DNA from: Deltaproteobacteria bacterium
GTDB lineage: Bacteria; Myxococcota_A; Polyangia; Haliangiales; Haliangiaceae
NCBI GenBank assembly: GCA_019237945.1
Contig: JAFAOG010000406.1
Span: 1-53,258, forward strand
Length of the DNA stretch: 53,258 nucleotides
Reading direction: 5' to 3'
Shown here: positions 29,408 through 36,889 of the stretch, in pieces
Position numbering within the stretch: position 1 is the stretch's first letter
Layout of the letters: each line of letters opens with the position of its first letter
The notes under the pieces: model-generated
What the model saw: the letters and a program-made list of their open reading frames with translations, nothing else
The model's database searches: none
What the model was told of the DNA's origin: nothing
Translations under genes and position numbers: made by a program

Positions 29408-29806
29408 ATGAGGCAGCGTCCGCGAATTCCCGTCGAGGGCCTGTGTGGCGTCGTGACGCACAAGGAGCTCCGCCACGCGGCCGTGCTCGACCTGTCGACG
29501 CTCGGCGTGCGCCTCGAGCGCCCGTTCGATCCGACGAATGCGAGTCGCACCGTCCAGCTCGAGCTCGAGATCCCCGACATCGACGAGATCTTCTGGGCGA
29601 CCGGCCACGTCACCCACGCGCACCTGCGCCCGATGGGCGGCACGCACGCGAACGGTCAGCCGCGCCTGTGGTGCACCGCCGGCATCGAGATCGACGCTGC
29701 CGCCAGCCGCGAGCTCCGCATCCTGCGCGAGTACGTCTACGAGAAGCGCCGCATGATCGACGAGAACTGGGGATGGTTCTCGACCGCCGCGTCGACCTCC
29801 GCGTAG
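29408..29806 (+). CDS. PilZ-domain protein
   Basis: The 132-residue protein contains an RQRPRIPVEG start and LDLSTLGVRLERPFD, followed by VQLELEIPDIDEIFWATGHVTH and WCTAGIEIDAAASRELRILREYV, the order of strands in PilZ domains. The DLSTLG segment matches the D/NxSxxG motif that contacts c-di-GMP, while the preceding Arg motif is weak. It is a stand-alone c-di-GMP receptor candidate. Its last 70 nt overlap the opposite TGT-MnmC gene. Confidence 0.8.
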   Translation: MRQRPRIPVEGLCGVVTHKELRHAAVLDLSTLGVRLERPFDPTNASRTVQLELEIPDIDEIFWATGHVTHAHLRPMGGTHANGQPRLWCTAGIEIDAAASRELRILREYVYEKRRMIDENWGWFSTAASTSA

Positions 29807-31704
29807 AGCGCCTCCGGAACATCCGCGCCGAACCGCGCCGTCGAGCGCGCGCGCCGCTCGAGCCACTCCGCGCCGAGCCACGGATGCTCGACGTCGCCCT
29901 TCACCGCGATCGTCGTCTCTTCCTTCGGTCCCGTCGCGACGCCGCGCGCGACCCGAAACCCCGCCGCGAGCAGCGACGTGCGCACCGCCGTCGACGCGCT
30001 GTACGTGAACAGCTCGACCGGCCCTCGCAGATGCGCATACAGCGCGCGGAACGTCGCGAGCGTCCACAGCGCGCCGTCGACCTTCTGCGAGAACGGATCC
30101 CAGAAGATCAGATCGGGCTGCGGCGCGCTCGCGTAGTGCGCGAGGAAGTCGCCCTCGACGAGCCGCCACGTCACGCCATCGCGCTCGTACTTTTTGTGCT
30201 GCGCGAGCACGTGCGGCGCGCGATGACGAAGGTGCGCGAACGGCCCCGTGTTCGCGAGCGCGAGCCGGAACGCATCGAGGTCGCGCTCGAAGCTGACGAT
30301 CTCGACGGGCGCACGCGGCGCGGCCTCGAGCGCGCGGATCAGCGCCATCGCGTTGTGCGCGGCGCCGAGCCCGACATCCCACACGACGAGCGGCTTCTGC
30401 GACGCCAGCAGCTTCGACTGCCGCACGTACACCGCCTCCGCCTCCGCATCGGGCTGCACGACCGAGTGCATGACCTCACCCGACGCGAGGTGCTCGATGC
30501 TCGCGAACTCGTCGCCGATCCGCACGCCGAACGCGCCGCGCGTCGCCGCCTTCCGCGGCTCGGGACGCTTCGCGGGGTTGTCGACGTCGTCGCGCGCCAG
30601 CTCCTCGCGCTTGGTCGCGTAGTACGCGGCGAACGTATCCGCCTCGATCGCGGCGCGGATCTCGTCCATCAGCCGCAAGTAGAACCGCAGGTTGTGCGTC
30701 GCGAGCATCCGCCAGCCGAGCGGCTCGCTCTCCTTGACCAGGTGATGCAGGTATGACCGCGAATGCCGCGTGCACGCGTCGCAATCGCACGCCGCATCGA
30801 TCGGCTGGTCCGCGAGCTTGTGCACGCCGCGCCGGATGTCGAGCCGCCCATGCGACGTGAACGCGCGCCCGTGCTGCGCCCAGGCCGTCGGCATGATGCA
30901 GTCGAACATGTCGACGCCGCGATGGACCGCCTCGAGGATATCGAGCGGCGTTCCGACGCCCATCAGGTAGCGAGGCTTTTCGCGCGGCAGCAGCTCCGCC
31001 GTCAGCGCCGTCATGTCCTCGCGCTGCGCCTTCGTCTCGCCGACCGCGAGGCCGCCGATCCCGAAGCCATCGAACGCCATCTCGCCAAGCACGCGCGCAC
31101 TCTCGCGCCGCAGATCCTCGAAGCATGCGCCCTGCACGATCCCGAACAGCGCCTGCGGCGACTCTCCGCGCGCCACCAGCGATCGCGCGGCCCAGCGATG
31201 CGTGCGCTCCATCGCGTCGCGCGCCTGGTCATGTCCGCTCGTCGAGTCGATGCACTGATCGAACGCCATCATGATGTCGGATCCGATCGCGCGCTGCATC
31301 GCGATCGATCGCTCGGGCGTCAGCGCGATCCGCGGCCCGGTCGGCCCCGCCCGAAACGCCGCGCCCGTCTCGTCGATCGTGCAGCCGAGCGAGAACACCT
31401 GGAACCCGCCCGAGTCCGTCAGCACCGACTCGCGCCACCCGATCCAGCGATGAATCCCGCCGAACTTCTCGAACAGCTCGGGCCCCGGCCGCACGAGCAG
31501 GTGATAGGTGTTCGCGAGGATCAGCCGCGCGCCGAACGCCTCGAGCCGCTCGAGCCCCTGCGTGCGCACCGTGCCGCGCGTGCCGACCGGCATGAACACG
31601 GGCGTCGGCACCTCGCTGTGCAGCGTCGTCAATCGCCCCAGACGCGCACGCGATCCACTCGCTGTCTTGCGAAGCTCGAAGCGCACGCGCCGCGAGCGTA
31701 ACAT
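29737..31704 (-). CDS. Fusion: queuine tRNA-ribosyltransferase + MnmC-like methyltransferase
   Basis: The 655-residue protein has a bacterial TGT-like part (about 1-375): LTDSGGFQVFSLG, MGVGTPLDILEAVHRGVDMFD, and the zinc set CDCDACT plus His in LATHNLRFY. Its loop after the catalytic Asp reads PTAWAQHGRAF, where standard TGT has PTR...RNG. The second part (about 395-655) matches the MnmC/PF05430 methyltransferase: VWDVGLGAAHNAM (SAM motif), FWDPFSQKVDGALWT, FTYSASTAVRTSLLAAGF. Both parts modify position 34 of tRNA in other organisms, but of different tRNAs. The ATG at 31704 is used; GTG at 31686 is the more TGT-like start. The overlap with PilZ is 70 nt. Confidence 0.9.
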   Translation of the reverse strand: MLRSRRVRFELRKTASGSRARLGRLTTLHSEVPTPVFMPVGTRGTVRTQGLERLEAFGARLILANTYHLLVRPGPELFEKFGGIHRWIGWRESVLTDSGGFQVFSLGCTIDETGAAFRAGPTGPRIALTPERSIAMQRAIGSDIMMAFDQCIDSTSGHDQARDAMERTHRWAARSLVARGESPQALFGIVQGACFEDLRRESARVLGEMAFDGFGIGGLAVGETKAQREDMTALTAELLPREKPRYLMGVGTPLDILEAVHRGVDMFDCIMPTAWAQHGRAFTSHGRLDIRRGVHKLADQPIDAACDCDACTRHSRSYLHHLVKESEPLGWRMLATHNLRFYLRLMDEIRAAIEADTFAAYYATKREELARDDVDNPAKRPEPRKAATRGAFGVRIGDEFASIEHLASGEVMHSVVQPDAEAEAVYVRQSKLLASQKPLVVWDVGLGAAHNAMALIRALEAAPRAPVEIVSFERDLDAFRLALANTGPFAHLRHRAPHVLAQHKKYERDGVTWRLVEGDFLAHYASAPQPDLIFWDPFSQKVDGALWTLATFRALYAHLRGPVELFTYSASTAVRTSLLAAGFRVARGVATGPKEETTIAVKGDVEHPWLGAEWLERRARSTARFGADVPEALYAEVDAAVENHPQFSSIMRRFS

Positions 31705-31711
31705 CGCGGCC

Positions 31712-32338
31712 ATGAAGTCTGCCGTGCTCGTGGTCGCGCTCGTCGCCTGCCAGAGCAAGTCGCCATCGCCAGCGCCCGCCACCGGGTCCGCACCCGCCGC
31801 ACCGCCCGCCGTCGTGCACACCGCGGAGGTCTGCCAGGCCGCGCTCGGCGTGCTCGACCGCGCGAGCTGCCCGAACAACGACGCGGGCCTGCGCACCGCG
31901 AAGACCTCGCTGACCGGCATCATCAACACGATGACGAAGGTCGGCGACGCGGATCCGTCGACCTACGACATCATGTGCGCGCGCCTGCTGCTCGCCCTCG
32001 AGGCCGATGTCCGCGGCTCCGGCTCCGCGTCCTGCACGCTACCGATCGACGCCGAGCTGCGCACGAAGATCCAGCGGACGCTCGACGCCTACTACAACCA
32101 GCACACGGACGTCACGAAGACCGGCGACGCCGCTTCCGACGACGCGATCGCCAAGCTCGCCGCGATCCGCGACGCCGCCTGCGAGTGCCGGACGTCCGCG
32201 TGCATCGATCAGCTCGACGCGAAGATGACCAACATGCCTACGCTCCCCGCGACCGCGCCGCAGGCCGCGAAGGACCTCGCCGGCAAGGTGCTCGACGATG
32301 CGTCGCGGTGCGCGCAGCGCGCGCGGATGAATCCGTAG
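31712..32338 (+). CDS. Lipoprotein of unknown function
   Basis: The 208-residue lipoprotein (MKSAVLVVALVAC, lipobox LVAC) has a Ser/Pro/Ala linker to about 38, then a helical domain with an even set of Cys residues (about 45-200: CQAAL, SCPNND, CARLL, SCTL, CECRTSACID, RCAQ) that could pair. No family is recognised. It is divergent from the TGT-MnmC gene with a 7-nt gap between start codons. Convergent neighbour: the 32347-32973 gene. Confidence 0.75.
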   Translation: MKSAVLVVALVACQSKSPSPAPATGSAPAAPPAVVHTAEVCQAALGVLDRASCPNNDAGLRTAKTSLTGIINTMTKVGDADPSTYDIMCARLLLALEADVRGSGSASCTLPIDAELRTKIQRTLDAYYNQHTDVTKTGDAASDDAIAKLAAIRDAACECRTSACIDQLDAKMTNMPTLPATAPQAAKDLAGKVLDDASRCAQRARMNP

Positions 32339-32346
32339 CGGCTCGC

Positions 32347-32973
32347 CTACGCGAGCGACGCCATCCACGCGACGGCAGCGCCGCCGGCAGCGAGCGAGAT
32401 CGCGAGCCACCACCACGACGTCTTCGGCTCCGCGGCCGGCTCCTCGATCGCGGCGAGCTTCTCCGGCTCCTCGTCATCGAACCACACGCGCTCGAACGGC
32501 ACGGTCGCGCTCGGCGGCGCCGCGAGCGGCATCTCCGGCGCGGGACGCGGCGCGATCGTCGCCTTGGCCGTCGTGTGCGCCAGCGCGCGGACGTTGACGC
32601 GCGTCTGCACCGGCATCTCGACCGTCGGGCGCGCGACCGGGATCTCGACCGTCGGGCGCGGCGTGACCACGGCGGGCATGCGCAGCGTCGGGCGCACACT
32701 CGGGACACCCGCGCTCGGTGTGCCCTTCGCGAGCGTCGTGACCGTCCTCGCGAACGTCGTGCGACGCGGGCGCTGCGGCATCGGCAGGACCTCCGACACC
32801 TCGATCCGCTCGTACGGCGACGAGAACCGGGTGAACTGGCGGGTCGCCATCGCATCGGCCATGTCGTCGTCGTCGAACAGGACCTCGATCGACACGTCGC
32901 TATCCAGGATCCGCGCCATCGGGAGTGCCGAGGAGGGGAGCAAGGCGTCGAGAGCGACTTCGTCGAGCTGCAT
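32347..32973 (-). CDS. Pro/Thr-repeat protein with C-terminal transmembrane anchor
   Basis: The 208-residue protein has an acidic N-terminal region (1-45), a basic Pro/Thr/Val tract with repeats of RPTVEIPV/RPTVEMPV (about 95-125), an acidic segment (about 160-180) and one C-terminal helix (about 188-206; WWWLAISLAAGGAAVAW). It has no signal peptide, so it is probably tail-anchored in the inner membrane. No domain is recognised. Similar low-complexity scaffold proteins occur next to kinase substrates in Myxococcota, but no such link is visible here. Confidence 0.7.
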   Translation of the reverse strand: MQLDEVALDALLPSSALPMARILDSDVSIEVLFDDDDMADAMATRQFTRFSSPYERIEVSEVLPMPQRPRRTTFARTVTTLAKGTPSAGVPSVRPTLRMPAVVTPRPTVEIPVARPTVEMPVQTRVNVRALAHTTAKATIAPRPAPEMPLAAPPSATVPFERVWFDDEEPEKLAAIEEPAAEPKTSWWWLAISLAAGGAAVAWMASLA

Positions 32974-33110
32974 GGCGACGCGCTCCTACGCAGGACTCGT
33001 TCCAGCGACGGACGTCGCTTCATCGCGCAATTGGCGCATCGACGTGATGCGCCGTTCGCACAGTGGCTACTCGCCTAGCCGCTGAACCATCTTCTTGTTA
33101 CACGAAGGCG

Positions 33111-33299
33111 ATGGCCGACACCCACTGGCAACGCCTCCCGAAGGCCCGCCGCGCCGCCGTCTATCGCGGCTTTGGCCGTGCGATCCGCGACGCCCGCGAC
33201 GACCACGATCAGCAGCTCGCCGCCGACATGCGCATCGCGTTCGAGGTGCTGCGCACGCACGCGAAGGCCCCGAAGAAGCGGAAGACCAAGAAGCGTTAG
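33111..33299 (+). CDS. Small basic protein
   Basis: A 62-residue ORF starts with ATG at 33111, with AAGG 5 nt upstream. The sequence is charged (WQRLPKARRAAVYRGFGRA) with a Lys-rich end (KAPKKRKTKKR) that could bind nucleic acid. The family is unknown. Its stop overlaps the opposite gene by 4 nt, a spacing common among real genes here. Confidence 0.55.
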   Translation: MADTHWQRLPKARRAAVYRGFGRAIRDARDDHDQQLAADMRIAFEVLRTHAKAPKKRKTKKR

Positions 33300-34393
33300 T
33301 GCCGCGTCGCGAGCACGACGATCGCGACGATGATCGCGGTGATCGCGATCACGAACAGCGCGATCTTCATCGCCGACCACGGCCGCTCGCCCTGCACCTC
33401 GCCCGTGCTCGCGTTCACCATCACGTGGAACACGCGATCGCGATAGTGAAACGCGGTGAGCCACAGCGGCATCATCACGTGCCGGAACCCGACCGCCTCG
33501 TAGTCGACATCCATCGACGAGATGCGCTGCTCGTCGCCGCCGATGTCGCGCTTGATCGCGGTGCGGATCACCGGGTCCATCCGCTCGACCGCCGTCTTGA
33601 ACGCCTCGCTCTGATCGATCCGGTAGCGCTCCGCGACAAAGCCGGCGAGGTATCGCCCATCGAACGGCACGACCTGCGGCAGATCCCACGGCTCGAGCTT
33701 GCGGATCATCGGCTCGGGCAAGCTCGGGCTGCCGCACACGAGCAGATCCTCGAACGACACGTCGACCGCACCTGACGCCGACCACCAGCGCGTCTTCTGC
33801 ACCTCGCGCGTCTTCGTCTCGCCGTTCTCGGTGTACGTCTCGGTCTCGTAGTAGTGCTCGCCGCGCTCGCCGGTGTAGGTCGTGTGCGTGCGCGCGTCGT
33901 AGGCCCAGTAGGGCAGGTACACGCCGTCGAGACCGTCGCGTCGCGCGCGCGCCACGAGATCGCCGGGCGCGAACCAGCGCGACTTGAGCCACGTCGCGAA
34001 CTTCTCCCCCGCGCTCGTGCGCTCGAGCTTGAACGGCAACACGCCGCCGGGCGGGATCAAGTGCACGTCGTTCTCGACCTCGGCAACCATCGGCGAGTCG
34101 CAGAACGCGCAGCGCTGCGCTTGCTTCGTCATCACGGAGCGCGCGCCGCAGTTCTTGCAAACGGCTTCGCGTCCGCCCGCGATGATGTCGGCCGCACCGA
34201 CCGCCGCGATCGCGGTCTTGCCGAACAGGTCGTACGTCGGGATCGCGAGCTCGCTGCGCGGAATCGTCGCGCGCGCATCGCAGTGGTCGCACCACAGGTC
34301 GTGCGTCCCCGGCTTGAATGCCGTCGGCGCGCCGCACTGCGCGCACGGATACCCGTCGATCTTCGCCGCACTTCCAGCTGCTGCCGTCGCCAC
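33296..34393 (-). CDS. Multiple zinc-ribbon protein with C-terminal membrane helix
   Basis: The 365-residue protein has zinc ribbons: CAQCGAPTAFK with CDHCDA (residues 17-40) and CKNCGARSV with CAFCDSPM (about 80-100). A mixed domain (about 110-340) with YLPYWAYDARTHTTYTG and a final helix (about 343-360; MKIALFVIAITAIIVAIVVL) follow. It resembles TFIIB-type zinc-ribbon membrane proteins annotated as primosomal N'-like, but no helicase motifs are present. The GTG start at 34393 directly precedes the first ribbon region. Its upstream region is the riboswitch-bearing gap. Confidence 0.85.
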   Translation of the reverse strand: MATAAAGSAAKIDGYPCAQCGAPTAFKPGTHDLWCDHCDARATIPRSELAIPTYDLFGKTAIAAVGAADIIAGGREAVCKNCGARSVMTKQAQRCAFCDSPMVAEVENDVHLIPPGGVLPFKLERTSAGEKFATWLKSRWFAPGDLVARARRDGLDGVYLPYWAYDARTHTTYTGERGEHYYETETYTENGETKTREVQKTRWWSASGAVDVSFEDLLVCGSPSLPEPMIRKLEPWDLPQVVPFDGRYLAGFVAERYRIDQSEAFKTAVERMDPVIRTAIKRDIGGDEQRISSMDVDYEAVGFRHVMMPLWLTAFHYRDRVFHVMVNASTGEVQGERPWSAMKIALFVIAITAIIVAIVVLATRH

Positions 34394-34533
34394 CTACCGC
34401 ACCGATACTGTGCGCACGCCAATCACGCAATCGCGATCGCGACTTACCCGCGTACGTCGATTCCTGGTGACAACCAGCACGCGTTTGATTTACGTTCAAA
34501 AGCACGGAACTTCGCACCACCGAAAGGAGGAGC

Positions 34534-34572
34534 GTGAAGAACACGAGTCTCGAACGGGCAGGTCCTAGCTAG
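34534..34572 (+). CDS. Candidate 12-residue leader peptide
   Basis: The GTG at 34534 follows AAAGGAGGAGC, one of the best ribosome-binding sites in the window. The ORF encodes VKNTSLERAGPS and then stops. Upstream of an aptamer, a short translated ORF could couple ribosome movement to RNA folding. It may instead be a chance ORF. Confidence 0.35.
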   Translation: MKNTSLERAGPS

Positions 34573-34621
34573 GCCCGACGGCGCAGCCTTGCGCCGAGTC
34601 TCCACCAGGCGGGTCAGACGC

Positions 34622-34708
34622 CCGCGCCACGAAACGGCAACCCCCGTGCGAGCGGGGCCGCGCAAAGCCACGGGACTCCTCGAGTCAGCCGGGCTACCGA
34701 AGGAGGCT
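34622..34708 (+). promoter_or_regulatory. Cyclic-di-GMP-I (GEMM-I) riboswitch aptamer
   Basis: The core pattern of the class is present: GGCAA at 34636-34640, a P2 hairpin closed by a GCGA (GNRA) tetraloop (34642-34657, loop 34648-34651), CGCAAAGCC at 34661-34669, a P3 tip GACTC/GAGTC at 34674-34686, then AGCCGGGCTACCGA at 34687-34700. Aligned by eye to the Vibrio Vc2 RNA, the base equivalent to G20 is G34637 and A47 is A34665, which favours c-di-GMP over cGAMP. A ribosome-binding site (GGAGG, 34702-34706) abuts the 3' end. No gene of normal size follows on the same strand. Confidence 0.88.
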
Positions 34709-34864
34709 GCATTGCACGCGAGAGACGATCCGTAGACACCGCCGCCTCGTAAGGCGCGCGTTCACGCTGCGACCCGCGTGACCGACAGCTCGTCGCCCCG
34801 GCCCCGCCGGCTCAGCACGCTCCGGTCCCATCGCACCCGAACCCCGCGCCCCCAAGAGCACCCA

Positions 34865-34910
34865 GTCGCGCCCCCGCTCACTTCATTGTGGCCCGGGGGC
34901 GTGGCGTTTT
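34865..34910 (+). terminator. Intrinsic terminator of the riboswitch transcript
   Basis: A 12-bp stem (34865-34876 with 34894-34905; two G-U pairs and a GC-rich core CGCCCCCG/CGGGGGCG) has a 17-nt loop and is followed by GTTTT. The two wobble pairs would be A-C mismatches in the opposite RNA and no U-run exists there, so it acts on the + strand. The nearest upstream + strand signal is the riboswitch. Confidence 0.75.
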
Positions 34911-34915
34911 CGGCG

Positions 34916-35908
34916 TCAGCACACCGCGTACAGAACGACGAGCACGATCAGCGGCCCGACGACGCCGATCCAGCTCGGCGCATCGTTGCCAGCGCGCCGC
35001 TCGGCCGCATCCTCGTCGATGCTCATCATCGACCGCAGCATGAAGAACAGGAACAGCCCGGCCGTCGCGATGATCCCGACGATCGCGGCGGTCGTCGGCT
35101 TGCGATCCGGCGTCTCCTGACACGCGAGCACGAAGCTGCCGCCGAGCAGCACGGTCCGCACGAGATATCGCGCGAGCTCGTGCCGCAGCAGCCGACTCGT
35201 CGCCATGCGCTCCTCGCGATCGCGCTGCGCCGCCTCGCGCACCTCGCGTCCGATCGTCTCGGCAACCGCGCCCGCCTTCGCGACGAGCTTCGTCTCGAGG
35301 TGCACAGCATTCTCCGCGCGACAGTACGAGCACACCGCGACGATCCGATCCGGTTCGACCGCGAGCGGCGCGCCACACATCCGGCACTGCGCCGCCGACC
35401 CCGGCACGTTCGGCGGTTTTGCGGCGAGCGCGGAGAGCACCTTCGCGCGATCCGCGACGCGGCGATTCGCATACACGCCGAGCGCACGCGGCACGAACGC
35501 GAGCACGAACAGCGCCGCGAAGATGATGATCGCGGTGTAGCCGAACGGCACGTCGTCGGGCGACGCGTAGTGCCACGCGTGGGCGATCCACACGTCCGCG
35601 CGCAGCCCGAGGAAGATCGCGCCGAGCCCGACCGGCACGCCATACAGCACGAGGAACGCGAACATGTTCTGGTCGAACGTCCGCGCGAGCACCTTCGTCG
35701 CCATGCGCGGCGGCCGATCGAGCGAGCGCAGCAGCCGCTCCGCCTCGGCACGGCCCGCCTGGTCTGCCACGCGCGCGCGATGCAGCTCGCGATATGCCGC
35801 CGGCACCGGATTTTCCGCACCGCAGCTCGCGCACGTCACGCTCTCGGCATCGGCCAGCGTCAGCGGCGCGTCGCAGCGCGTGCAACGCAGAACATCCAGC
35901 GCTTCCAC
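34916..35908 (-). CDS. Double zinc-ribbon membrane protein
   Basis: The 330-residue protein has a first zinc ribbon at its very start (CTRCDAPLTLAD, CASCGAENPV), two hydrophobic helices (about 80-150), a second ribbon (about 172-200; CRMCGAPL, CSYCRAENAV), a charged helix, and two more hydrophobic helices (about 240-290 and 310-328). The domain order resembles the 33296-34393 protein only in general style. The GTG at 35908 puts the first Cys at residue 9; an ATG at 35971 would overlap the divergent gene. The + strand riboswitch transcript points towards its 3' end. Confidence 0.78.
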   Translation of the reverse strand: MEALDVLRCTRCDAPLTLADAESVTCASCGAENPVPAAYRELHRARVADQAGRAEAERLLRSLDRPPRMATKVLARTFDQNMFAFLVLYGVPVGLGAIFLGLRADVWIAHAWHYASPDDVPFGYTAIIIFAALFVLAFVPRALGVYANRRVADRAKVLSALAAKPPNVPGSAAQCRMCGAPLAVEPDRIVAVCSYCRAENAVHLETKLVAKAGAVAETIGREVREAAQRDREERMATSRLLRHELARYLVRTVLLGGSFVLACQETPDRKPTTAAIVGIIATAGLFLFFMLRSMMSIDEDAAERRAGNDAPSWIGVVGPLIVLVVLYAVC

Positions 35909-35969
35909 GGCGCGAGCATATCCGCGTTTCTCCGACACCGCCTCGCGCCCGCGCGCGCTAGCCTTCTCC

Positions 35970-36704
35970 ATGACGAAGGTCGGGCTCTGCGGCTTCACGA
36001 TGAGCGCCGCGCGCTACCCGGCCTACTTCCGCGTCGTCGAGATCCAGCAGACGTTCTATCAACCGCCCGCCGCGTGGGTGATCGATCGCTGGCGCACGCG
36101 CATGCCGCCCGACTTCGAGTTCACGCTCAAGGCGTGGATGCTGATCACGCACGCCGCCTCGTCGCCGACCTATCGCCGCCTGCGCCGCACGCTGACGCCG
36201 ACCGAGGCCGCCGGCGCGGGGAACTTCCAGCCCAGCGCGATCGTCGACGAAGCCTGGCAGACCACACTCGACGCCGCGCGCCGCCTCCGCGCGACCGCGA
36301 TCCTGTTCCAGTGTCCCGCGCGCTTCCGCCCGACGCCGACCAACCTCGACCACATGCGCGCATTCTTCACTCGCATCGCGCGCCCCACCGGCGTTCGCCT
36401 CCTCTTCGAGCCGCGCGGCCCCGCGTGGACCGCCGACATCGTCCGCCCGCTCGTCGACGAGCTCGGTCTCGTGCACGTCGTCGATCCGTTCGTCACGCAG
36501 ACGGTCTCCGACGAGATCTACTACCGCCTCCACGGCACCACGGGCGCGCGCCACATCTATACCCACGACGAGCTCGCCCACCTCGCCACACTCGTCGCCG
36601 ACAAGCCCGATGCCTACGTGATGTTCAACAACATCCCGCGCGTCAACGACGCGGAACGCTTCATGTCCCTGCTCGCCCGCCACCGCCTCCGTCACACAGG
36701 CTGA
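35970..36704 (+). CDS. DUF72 family protein
   Basis: The 244-residue protein of the DUF72 (YecE) family has a TIM-barrel-like pattern with VGLCGFTMSAARYPAYFRVVEIQQTFYQPP at the start, FEFTLKAWMLITH, ATAILFQCPARFRPT, VRLLFEPRGPAW, and YYRLHGTTGARHIYTHDELAHL with YVMFNNIPRVNDAERF near the end. The activity is unknown; a nuclease or metal-dependent role has been guessed for the family. The ATG at 35970 overlaps the alternative start of the opposite zinc-ribbon gene. Confidence 0.88.
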   Translation: MTKVGLCGFTMSAARYPAYFRVVEIQQTFYQPPAAWVIDRWRTRMPPDFEFTLKAWMLITHAASSPTYRRLRRTLTPTEAAGAGNFQPSAIVDEAWQTTLDAARRLRATAILFQCPARFRPTPTNLDHMRAFFTRIARPTGVRLLFEPRGPAWTADIVRPLVDELGLVHVVDPFVTQTVSDEIYYRLHGTTGARHIYTHDELAHLATLVADKPDAYVMFNNIPRVNDAERFMSLLARHRLRHTG

Positions 36705-36761
36705 ACGATCAGTTTGCCGTGGCGAAACGTGGGCGAAACCTTGGCCCGCTACGCTGTTCTC

Positions 36762-36866
36762 ATGTTGCGCAGAATGCTGGAGATGCCGGGGGCGGTCGCC
36801 GACTACACGCTGGGCACGATCATCGTGCTGTTCCACGTCCGCGTCCGCGCCCGCACGCGCTCCTGA
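36762..36866 (+). CDS. Possible 34-residue membrane peptide
   Basis: A short ORF in the 185-nt gap before the kinase gene encodes MLRRMLEMPGAVADYTLG followed by a hydrophobic stretch (TIIVLFHVRV) and an Arg-rich end. It has no convincing ribosome-binding site. It may be a small membrane peptide or chance; no family is recognised. Confidence 0.25.
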   Translation: MLRRMLEMPGAVADYTLGTIIVLFHVRVRARTRS

Positions 36867-36889
36867 CGACTCGGTTACACTAGCCGCGC

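Larger units (their letters stand above)
34394..34915. other. 522-nt gap without a sizeable gene; carries riboswitch and terminator
   Basis: No ORF with coding character fits on either strand. The + strand holds in order a GGAGGA-led 12-codon ORF (34534-34572), a strong hairpin (about 34576-34599), the GEMM-I aptamer, a second GGAGG with a 7-codon TTG ORF (34712-34735), and an intrinsic terminator. A TTTGA/TCAAA inverted pair near 34488-34504 is the only AT-rich spot and might mark the promoter. Confidence 0.7.

Noticed and set aside
26909..29806. 965-codon plus-strand ORF opposite the M1 peptidase
   Set aside because: Only its last 132 codons (PilZ protein, from 29408) are real; the rest is a shadow of the peptidase gene.
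34778..36883. 701-codon plus-strand ORF after the riboswitch, a tempting regulated gene
   Set aside because: It runs through the terminator and is antisense to the zinc-ribbon gene and out of frame with the DUF72 gene; its composition is Arg/His/Pro-rich shadow-like.
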